NCBI GenBank assembly: GCA_019635775.1
Contig: JAHBYU010000003.1
Coordinates: forward strand, 213,686-277,685
Length of the DNA: 64,000 nt
Direction: 5' to 3'
Origin: Rhizobiaceae bacterium
GTDB taxonomy: Bacteria; Pseudomonadota; Alphaproteobacteria; Rhizobiales; Rhizobiaceae
Part shown: positions 57,343 through 64,000 of the stretch, in pieces
How positions within the stretch are numbered: the stretch's first letter is position 1
Layout: each line of letters begins with the position of its first letter
Made by a program: the position numbers and the translations under genes
Notes under the pieces: model-generated
Seen by the model: only the letters and a program-made list of their open reading frames with translations
Told to the model about the DNA's origin: nothing
Database searches by the model: none

Positions 57343-59079
57343 ATGACGAGCCTGTTGGAATCGCGTTTTTCGCGAGCATCCTCCGGCGCATTTCAGCCCG
57401 AACGCGTCCTGCGCACGGCGCGTCTGGTCTCCGGTCTCGTCCTTTTCACCTTCGTGACGATGCACCTCGTCAATCTTTCGCTCAACCTGATCTCCATCAG
57501 GACCGCTGACGCAGGCCTCGAATGGCTCATGGAGCCCTGGCAAACTGTTCCCGGAACGATCCTGCTGTACGGAGCGGCGGCGATCCATGTCGTCCTGGTT
57601 CTCCGGACGCTTTACCTCAAACGCACATTGAAAATGCCGGCGAGGGAGGCCGCGCAGATCCTCCTTGGGCTTCTCATCCCGCTTCTGATTGCCGAACACG
57701 TGATTGGAGTCCGCGTTTACGGATCCATGACCGGAACGGTGATCGACTACGAATTCGTGGTTCGGGCGCTCTGGATCGACACGCCGCTGGTCGGCGTGAA
57801 GCAGGTTGCCGCATTGCTTGTCATATGGGCCCACGGGTGCCTCGGATTGCATTTCTGGCTGCGTTACCGCGACTGGTATCCGGCCGCCGCGCCCTATCTC
57901 CTCATCGGTGCGGTCCTTGTTCCCGTATTTGGCCTTCTGGGTTTTGCCGATGCCGGAAAGGTGGTCGAGGGGCTGGCGCCCGCAGTCCGGCCGGCTGGGC
58001 TGACGATCGATCGAATAAGGGAGGCGCTCGCCACAAAAGACATTCTTTTGAACACGGCGTACCTGATTACACTGGTGAGCGTTGCGCTGACGTTGCTGCT
58101 GCGCAGCCTTCGCCAGAAGCGGGAGCGGCGTAACCAGATCGAGGTCAGGTATGAAAGCGGAGAGATCGTCCGTGTGCCGATGGGCTCGAGCGTCCTTGAG
58201 GCGAGCCGGGCGGGCGGCATTCCCCACTATTCGATCTGTGGCGGGAGGGGCCGCTGCTCCACCTGTCGGGTCCGCGTGATTGCCGGCGAGGAATCGTTGC
58301 CCGCGCCCGGAGCAATCGAGGCAGCGACGCTAGCGCGCATTCACGCCAGCCCGGACGTGCGGCTTGCCTGCCAGTTGCGTCCGGTGGGAGACGTTACTGT
58401 CCTGCCTTTGCTCGCCGCCGTGCACGAACGGACGGTGCCCTCCGGCATTCGTGCCGCAACGCCCGGCAGGGAGCGGGAGATCGCCGTTCTCTTCTGCGAC
58501 ATCAGGGGCTTCACGGCACTTGCCGATCACAGGCTGCCCTACGACATCGTCTTCCTTCTCAACCGCTATTTCGCGATCGTCGGCAGGGCGGTTGAACAAT
58601 CGGGCGGCCGTCTCGACAAGTTCATCGGCGACGGGGCGATGGCCCTGTTCGGCCTTGAGACGTCTGCGCCCGAAGCCTGTCGCCAGGCGTTGAATGCCTC
58701 TGCCGCGATCCTTGCCGACCTTGAGCGCCTGAGCGGAGAACTCGCTGGCGAAATACCATCTCCGCTAAAGGTCGCGATCGGTATCCATTCAGGTCCGGCG
58801 ATCGTGGGAGCGATGGGATATGGCGGCGTGATGAACGTGACCGCAATTGGCGATACCGTAAACATTGCAAGCCGCCTCGAATCGGTTGCCAAGGAGTTCA
58901 ACGCGGCGATCGTGGTTTCGGACAAGGCGGTCGATCTTTCGGGGCTGGACCTTTCAGGCTTCGACACGATCGAGATATCGATAAGGGGAAGCGCACGGCC
59001 CCTTCATGTGCGCGTTGTGCCCCAGGATGCAATGTTTCAGAATGGCTTCCCGACGGTGCGATCCGAAACGGCTGCCTGA
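57343..59079 (+). CDS. Membrane-bound adenylate cyclase with heme-type membrane domain and [2Fe-2S] ferredoxin domain
   Basis: Protein of 578 residues in three parts. (1) Residues about 20-255: five or more transmembrane helices with His41, His82, His119, His164 and His170, like cytochrome-b-type membrane domains. (2) About 265-355: plant-type [2Fe-2S] ferredoxin with Cys299, Cys305, Cys308 and Cys343. (3) About 378-560: class III cyclase with metal Asp386 (FCDIRGF) and Asp430 (KFIGDGAMALFG), Lys426 and Thr505 for adenine choice, Asn507 and Arg511 for catalysis. So it probably makes cAMP under redox control. It follows tatC after 172 bases. Redox sensing and heme content are inferred. Confidence 0.9.
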   Translation: MTSLLESRFSRASSGAFQPERVLRTARLVSGLVLFTFVTMHLVNLSLNLISIRTADAGLEWLMEPWQTVPGTILLYGAAAIHVVLVLRTLYLKRTLKMPAREAAQILLGLLIPLLIAEHVIGVRVYGSMTGTVIDYEFVVRALWIDTPLVGVKQVAALLVIWAHGCLGLHFWLRYRDWYPAAAPYLLIGAVLVPVFGLLGFADAGKVVEGLAPAVRPAGLTIDRIREALATKDILLNTAYLITLVSVALTLLLRSLRQKRERRNQIEVRYESGEIVRVPMGSSVLEASRAGGIPHYSICGGRGRCSTCRVRVIAGEESLPAPGAIEAATLARIHASPDVRLACQLRPVGDVTVLPLLAAVHERTVPSGIRAATPGREREIAVLFCDIRGFTALADHRLPYDIVFLLNRYFAIVGRAVEQSGGRLDKFIGDGAMALFGLETSAPEACRQALNASAAILADLERLSGELAGEIPSPLKVAIGIHSGPAIVGAMGYGGVMNVTAIGDTVNIASRLESVAKEFNAAIVVSDKAVDLSGLDLSGFDTIEISIRGSARPLHVRVVPQDAMFQNGFPTVRSETAA

Positions 59080-59186
59080 AGCGCGATCCGGGTTTCTCCA
59101 CCAAAAGCGGTCTTTGCTGTCACGATGTACTGCGGAAGCCCTCGTACGGCTCGATTTCCCACTCGAAACGTGCAGAAGGAAGGTTG

Positions 59187-59840
59187 ATGACACGGAGTGC
59201 GCCAATGATACCGAAAGCAGTCTACTGGGACATGGACGGAACGCTGATTGACAGCGAACCGCTGCATGACGAGGCATTGGTTTCGGCGATGAAGAGCGTC
59301 GGCATTGCTCCGCCGACGGATCTTCACGAGCGCGTCCTGGGCATCGCGGCGTGGCCGGTCTATGAGATGATGCGCGATGAATTTGGCCTGACATTGCCGT
59401 TCGATGACTGGATCAGGCGAAAATACAGCTACTATCTGCAGCATGCGCCGCGGCTCAAACCGAGGCCCGGCGCCCTTGAGATATTCCGCGACCTGCAGAG
59501 CAAGGGCGTGGTGCAGGCGGTGGTGTCGAATTCCGACCGCTTGATCGTCGACGCAAACCTGCGGGCGGTTGGCATCGCGGAGCCTGGTTTCAGGACAGTG
59601 TCTCGCAACGATGTCGCCGAAGGCAAGCCGCAGCCGGAACCTTTCCTGCGCGCTGCATGGCTGACCGGTATCGACCCGGCCGACACGTTTGTCATGGAAG
59701 ACAGCGCCACTGGGGCGAGGGCTGGACTTGCAGCCGGCATGCGCACGATCTTCTGGCCGGAGCGCCCGATGTCCGGCCCCGACGGAGCGCTGGTCGCGAA
59801 GACCGCCGTGGATGTCCGTCGCTTGCTCGGGCTGCTTTAG
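59187..59840 (+). CDS. HAD-superfamily phosphatase (subfamily IA)
   Basis: Soluble phosphatase of about 217 residues. Motif I is YWDMDGTLIDSEPLHDEA (catalytic DxD), motif II is in VVSNSDRLIVD, motif III Lys in GKPQPEPFLRAA and motif IV in FVMEDSATGARAGLAAG. The cap domain lies between motifs I and II. It resembles phosphoglycolate or sugar-phosphate phosphatases, but the substrate is not determinable. AGAAGG precedes the ATG. It is downstream of the cyclase on the same strand, gap about 107 bases. Confidence 0.88.
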   Translation: MTRSAPMIPKAVYWDMDGTLIDSEPLHDEALVSAMKSVGIAPPTDLHERVLGIAAWPVYEMMRDEFGLTLPFDDWIRRKYSYYLQHAPRLKPRPGALEIFRDLQSKGVVQAVVSNSDRLIVDANLRAVGIAEPGFRTVSRNDVAEGKPQPEPFLRAAWLTGIDPADTFVMEDSATGARAGLAAGMRTIFWPERPMSGPDGALVAKTAVDVRRLLGLL

Positions 59841-59916
59841 CCGCTTCATTCGAGTCAGAATGTCGGAACCGCTCCGGCCGGTTCGTCCTTGAGGAGAAAC
59901 CGAAAGGAGAAAGAGC

Positions 59917-60621
59917 ATGGAAAGATCCGTTCTCACACCGGCCAGCGAACTGACCCGCCTTCCATATCCTCACTTTCCCGGCGAAAGTGCCGCATACCGG
60001 GAAGCGCGCCGCGCCTTGCTTGCCGAAGAGATCGAATTCCGCCGCCATATGACCCGACTGGTGGAGCAGCGACGGTCACTCCCGCCCGGCCCGGTGATCG
60101 AGAAGGACTACAGGTTCAGGGACGCCAAAGGCGATGAACTCGGTCTCATAGATCTGTTCGGCGACAAGGACACGTTGGTCGCCTATTTCTGGATGTACGG
60201 ACCGCAGCGCGCACGACCATGCCCGATGTGCACCAACTGGCTGGGTGCGGTGAACGGCAACGGCGCGGATATCGAGCAGCGGGTGTCGCTGAAGATACTC
60301 GGGCGCAGTCCGGTCGAACGCCAGCTTGCCTTCGCCGCGGAGCGTGGCTGGACGAACCTTGATTTCGTGCAGACGGTTGGAGACGACTACGCCAAGGATC
60401 TCGACCTGATCAATGATGACGGCAGCGAAAATCCGGCGCTGGTGGTATACCAGCGTGACGGCGACAAGGTGCGGCTCTTCTGGGCTTCAATAATGACGCG
60501 TGAAATGGCGGATCCCGGACAGGACCCACGCACCGCACCCGACATCGCCCCGCTGTGGTCGATCCTCGACCTTACGCCCGGCGGACGAGGGACCGACTGG
60601 TATCCGAAGCTCAGCTACTGA
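59917..60621 (+). CDS. DUF899 (thioredoxin-like) family protein
   Basis: Soluble protein of 234 residues of DUF899, thioredoxin-fold related. The block FWMYGPQRARPCPMCTNWLG contains CPMC, a CxxC pair in the position of the redox site. No signal peptide. The function is unknown; family members are often near sigma factors or stress genes, but here the neighbours are a HAD phosphatase and, convergently, ureG. AAGGAG precedes the ATG. Confidence 0.85.
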   Translation: MERSVLTPASELTRLPYPHFPGESAAYREARRALLAEEIEFRRHMTRLVEQRRSLPPGPVIEKDYRFRDAKGDELGLIDLFGDKDTLVAYFWMYGPQRARPCPMCTNWLGAVNGNGADIEQRVSLKILGRSPVERQLAFAAERGWTNLDFVQTVGDDYAKDLDLINDDGSENPALVVYQRDGDKVRLFWASIMTREMADPGQDPRTAPDIAPLWSILDLTPGGRGTDWYPKLSY

Positions 60622-60627
60622 ATGTGC

Positions 60628-61259
<632 letters not shown>

Positions 61260-61263
<4 letters not shown>

Positions 61264-61640
61264 TCGCAACTCCCGAGGCGGCCGGTCAGGCGGACGGAGA
61301 ATTCCGTCTCGCCGAAATCCGGCGCGTTGATGCTGAAGAAGCCGATCTTTGGGCCGGCGGTTCGGGTCTCCCAGTCCATGCCCTTGCGCAACAGGATCGG
61401 ACGACCGTCGCGCAGCAGGCGACGCCACTCCTCATGGGTCGGCTTGTTCCACCAGTCGGCGAGCCCGCTGGACGCCTTGCCCGAAACGTAGCGGCCAGTC
61501 TTCCAGTCGATATGGCTTTCCTCGTCGTCGATCAGTACGGCGATGAACGGATCCTCTGCCGGGACGCCGAGTTCGGCGTGCCCGTTGAGCAGTTCGGCCA
61601 CCCATGAGCCTCGTTGTTGGTTCGCCTTGTAGATAGCCAT
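61260..61640 (-). CDS. Conserved small protein inside the urease cluster (unrecognised)
   Basis: Soluble protein of 126 residues, function not known to me. It is rich in Trp (six) and Asp/Glu. The N-terminal part [20 protein letters not shown] and the segment [20 protein letters not shown] are distinctive. No signal peptide, membrane helix or metal motif is visible. It overlaps ureF by one base (TGATG) and ureG by four (ATGA), so translation is coupled on both sides; this strongly suggests a role in urease assembly or regulation. Its occurrence in other urease clusters should be tested. Confidence 0.82.
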
Positions 61641-62314
61641 CAGGAGCGGAAGAGCCTCGAAGCTTGCGTTTCGTGTTTCATCGCGACGATCTCGGATAGA
61701 AGTGCTGCCGAGCCGAGATCGTCAAGCGTCGAGACGGATGCTTTTGCAACCGTATCGAGGATGACAGGTTCCAAAGCTGCAAGGGCCGTCACTGCGCCTT
61801 GCTGGCCTGTGACGCCAAGCCGGATCGCCGCCTGGATCAGGTTGAACGAGAAGGCCTGTAGCCAGCCGGCGAGCGCCACCTCGACCGGAACGGCATGTGC
61901 GCCGAGAAGCGCCCCGGCCGCGACGCAATAAGGGCATTCAGCCGGCAAACGATCGAGAGCCGGATGCGGCCATGCGCGTACGGCAGCCACGAACGCAGCG
62001 CCCTGCAGCATCGTCTCGCGATGCCGCTCCTGCGAACCAGAGAGCGCCTCCGCAAGCTCTGCGAGTTCGACGAGGTCGCCGTCTGTGGCGCGCCGATGCG
62101 CCTCCGCAAGCAGGACGGCATCGTTCCAGCCGGAGCCCAGAGTGATGAGGTCTGTCAGCCATTCGCGAAGCGCGTCGGCATCCGGCAGCAGGCCGTCATG
62201 GACCGCGCGCTCCAGTCCGTGGCTGTAGGAGAACCCTCCGACCGGGAAGGCCGGTGACAGGAACGCCAATAGGCGCAGCTGTGCGGTCACCCCCTGCATT
62301 TCGGCATCAGGCAT
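61640..62314 (-). CDS. ureF: Urease accessory protein UreF
   Basis: Helical accessory protein of about 224 residues that bridges UreG to the urease-UreD complex. [20 protein letters not shown] is the family N-terminus ([12 protein letters not shown]) and [19 protein letters not shown] is the conserved later helix. ATGs at 62314 and 62299 are possible; the upstream one overlaps the ureE 3' end by eight bases. Confidence 0.94.
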   Translation of the reverse strand: MPDAEMQGVTAQLRLLAFLSPAFPVGGFSYSHGLERAVHDGLLPDADALREWLTDLITLGSGWNDAVLLAEAHRRATDGDLVELAELAEALSGSQERHRETMLQGAAFVAAVRAWPHPALDRLPAECPYCVAAGALLGAHAVPVEVALAGWLQAFSFNLIQAAIRLGVTGQQGAVTALAALEPVILDTVAKASVSTLDDLGSAALLSEIVAMKHETQASRLFRS

Positions 62315-62915
62315 GGTTGTGGCCGTAGTGCGGATCGCCGGGCAGTCTTCCATAGGCGTCTCTCTCGCCATCTCCGTGGCTGTCGTGATGGTGGTGGTCA
62401 TGATCATGATCATTGTGGTCGTGATCATGATGATGCCCGTGTCCGTGGCTGTGGCCCGAGTAAGCGCCGCGCACCGGCGAGAAGGGCTCGACGACGTCGC
62501 TCACGGTTGCGCCCAGACCTTCCAGCATCGCCTTGATGACATGATCGCGCAGGATGAGGATGCGGTCGGCGGAAATCGCAGCGGCAAGGTGGCGGTTGCC
62601 GATATGCCATGCGAGCTCGGCGAGATGGACAGCGTCTCGGGCGCGGATGTCGTAGAGTTCCTCAGGCGCCGCGCCGATCTCGATCTCGCGTCCGTCTTCA
62701 AGCACCAGCCGGTCGCCGTCGGCCAACGTGACCGGCTCGGGCAGGTCAACGAGAACCTTGCCGCCATCGTCCAGTTCGATCGCGCGACGGCGCAGATGCC
62801 GCTCGTCATGCGCCAGCACCGCGCGCCCCGCGATTTTCCCCGCAGCATCGCCGGCAGGAGCCACCGAAACGGCGCGGGGGAATTTGGTGAAATCGGTGTT
62901 GAGCGAGAGTTTCAT
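62307..62915 (-). CDS. ureE: Urease accessory nickel metallochaperone UreE
   Basis: Nickel-storage/metallochaperone of 202 residues that delivers Ni2+ to UreG. N-terminal peptide-binding domain, then the metal domain with [12 protein letters not shown] and the conserved His of [11 protein letters not shown]. The C-terminal 45 residues are extremely His-rich (alternating His/Asp/Gly), ending PHYGHNHA, which should bind several nickel ions. GGTGG upstream of the ATG is a weak ribosome site. It overlaps ureF. Confidence 0.96.
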   Translation of the reverse strand: MKLSLNTDFTKFPRAVSVAPAGDAAGKIAGRAVLAHDERHLRRRAIELDDGGKVLVDLPEPVTLADGDRLVLEDGREIEIGAAPEELYDIRARDAVHLAELAWHIGNRHLAAAISADRILILRDHVIKAMLEGLGATVSDVVEPFSPVRGAYSGHSHGHGHHHDHDHNDHDHDHHHHDSHGDGERDAYGRLPGDPHYGHNHA

Positions 62916-63013
62916 CAGAATGCCACCTGTGTCGAAGCTTGTCGGCATAGTGCGCTGAACAGCCGTGCGGTGCAAATGCCCGGTTGTCGCGCCACACAAA
63001 CCGTATCCCGCCT

Positions 63014-64000
63014 CTAGAACAGGAAATAGCGCTGCGCCATCGGCAGCACGGTGGCCGGCTGGCAGGTCAGCAATTCGCCGTCGGCGCGCACTTCGTAGGT
63101 CTCCGAATCGACTTCGATATTCGGCGTCGCCGTGTTGAGCTTCATGGCCGCTTTGCCGATCCCGCCGCGCGTGTTCCTGACCGCCAAGAGCTTCTTGGCC
63201 ACGCCCAGCCTTTGAGAGAGCCCTGCGTCCAGCGAAGCCTGGCTTACGAAGGTGACGGACGAGTTCGTGCGCAGCTTGCCGTATGCGGCGAACATGGGGC
63301 GGTAGTGCATCGGCTGCGGCGTGGGTATCGAGGCGTTGGGATCGCCCATCGGGGCCGCCGCGATCGAACCGCCGAGCAGGACCATTTCTGGCTTCACGCC
63401 GAAGAAGGCGGGGTTCCACAGCACGAGGTCGGCGCGCTTTCCGACCTCGACGGAGCCGATCTCGTGGGAAAGACCGTGCGCTATGGCCGGATTGATTGTG
63501 TATTTGGCAATGTAGCGCCTGACGCGGAAGTTGTCGTTTTCGCCGGTTTCTTCTGCCAGTCGGCCGCGCTGGCGTTTCATCTTGTCGGCTGTCTGCCATG
63601 TGCGGATCGCCACCTCGCCGACACGCCCCATCGCCTGGCTGTCGGACGAGATGATCGAGAAGGCGCCGATGTCGTGCAGAATGTCCTCGGCCGCGATCGT
63701 TTCCTTGCGGATACGGCTTTCTGCAAACGCGATGTCCTCGGGGATGGACGGCGACAGATGGTGGCATACCATCAGCATGTCGAGATGCTCGGCCAGCGTG
63801 TTGACCGTGTAGGGTCGGGTCGGGTTGGTGGAGGAAGGTATCACGTTCGGGAACGACGCGACCTTGATGATATCCGGCGCATGACCCCCGCCGGCGCCTT
63901 CGGTATGGAAGGCATGGATTGTTCGGCCGCCTATCGCGCGCACGGTGTCCTCGACGAAGCCCGACTCGTTCAGCGTGTCCGTGTGGATCATCACCTGCAC
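63014..64000 (-). CDS. ureC: Urease alpha subunit, C-terminal part (cut by window edge)
   Basis: Catalytic subunit of urease, which hydrolyses urea to ammonia and carbamate. The visible 328 residues include nickel-site segment [18 protein letters not shown], the flap Cys-His pair in MVCHHLSPS and the metal Asp in [11 protein letters not shown]. The carbamylated Lys and the N-terminal part are beyond the edge. It ends 98 bases before ureE. ureD, ureA and ureB would be expected further right. Confidence 0.97.
   Translation of the reverse strand: MQVMIHTDTLNESGFVEDTVRAIGGRTIHAFHTEGAGGGHAPDIIKVASFPNVIPSSTNPTRPYTVNTLAEHLDMLMVCHHLSPSIPEDIAFAESRIRKETIAAEDILHDIGAFSIISSDSQAMGRVGEVAIRTWQTADKMKRQRGRLAEETGENDNFRVRRYIAKYTINPAIAHGLSHEIGSVEVGKRADLVLWNPAFFGVKPEMVLLGGSIAAAPMGDPNASIPTPQPMHYRPMFAAYGKLRTNSSVTFVSQASLDAGLSQRLGVAKKLLAVRNTRGGIGKAAMKLNTATPNIEVDSETYEVRADGELLTCQPATVLPMAQRYFLF

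Noticed and set aside
62307-63767. Frame of 486 codons running from ureE back through ureC
   Set aside because: Only the last 202 codons are real (UreE). The upstream part lies in a shadow frame of ureC with Arg/Pro-rich, low-complexity translation.

Overview
This window (about 62% G+C by eye, dense genes, little spacer DNA) reads as chromosome of an alphaproteobacterium of the order Hyphomicrobiales (Rhizobiales), most like Phyllobacteriaceae (Mesorhizobium, Nitratireductor, Aminobacter and relatives). Supporting signs are a rhizobial-type phosphatidylethanolamine N-methyltransferase next to dnaKJ, an intracellular PHB depolymerase, a BTLCP transglutaminase-like protein, the dgt-argS-SPOR-nagZ-scpA-scpB-tatABC order and the trpFBA-accD-folC order. 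The genus is an inference. I found no tRNA, rRNA, CRISPR array, insertion sequence or prophage. No stretch over 300 bases lacks a gene; the largest gaps are about 185-220 bases.

Layout. 1-3293: an HlyD-type adaptor (cut by the edge) with its TetR regulator and palindromic operator, then a coupled CYTH-CHAD pair and a YiiX-type papain-like protein. 3300-8000: an XRE/SulP transporter pair with a readable promoter-operator, a PAP2 phosphatase, a small four-helix membrane protein and a GGDEF-EAL protein. 8104-11421: a divergent three-part glycosylation module (GT-C membrane enzyme, GT2, GtrA). 11516-16630: gshB and comM, separated by a lower-G+C insert with two glycosyltransferases, one frameshifted. 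16627-16712: a nested palindrome joining two convergent genes. 16709-24579: a BTLCP gene, then phaZ, DUF1330, pyrF, an FMN reductase, pmtA, dnaJ and dnaK, all on the minus strand, with a candidate heat-shock promoter upstream of dnaK.

24770-28801: a YbhN-type membrane protein, a MarR/GNAT operon, a Gfo/Idh/MocA oxidoreductase and a PhnA-like protein without its zinc ribbon. 28827-35430: the infC-rpmI-rplT-pheS-pheT translation cluster on the minus strand. It carries three extra genes: an ICMT-type methyltransferase between infC and rpmI, and a GFA protein plus an unrecognised A+T-richer gene between pheS and pheT. infC begins with ATT.

35648-44638: an alpha/beta hydrolase, a BenE-type transporter, a DUF2852 protein with a strong terminator, a YgjP-type metallopeptidase, trpFBA, accD, folC and, convergently, erpA. 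44724-57170: dgt, argS, a 1166-residue SPOR protein, nagZ, scpA, scpB, an orphan ABC ATPase and tatABC. 57343-60621: an adenylate cyclase with membrane and [2Fe-2S] domains, a HAD phosphatase and a DUF899 protein. 60628-64000: the urease cluster ureC (partial)-ureE-ureF-small protein-ureG, reading in from the right edge.

Most of the window is housekeeping DNA. The parts most worth following up are the membrane/ferredoxin/cyclase protein, the gtr-like module, the unrecognised pheS-pheT gene, the extra urease-cluster protein and the nested palindrome at 16627-16712.
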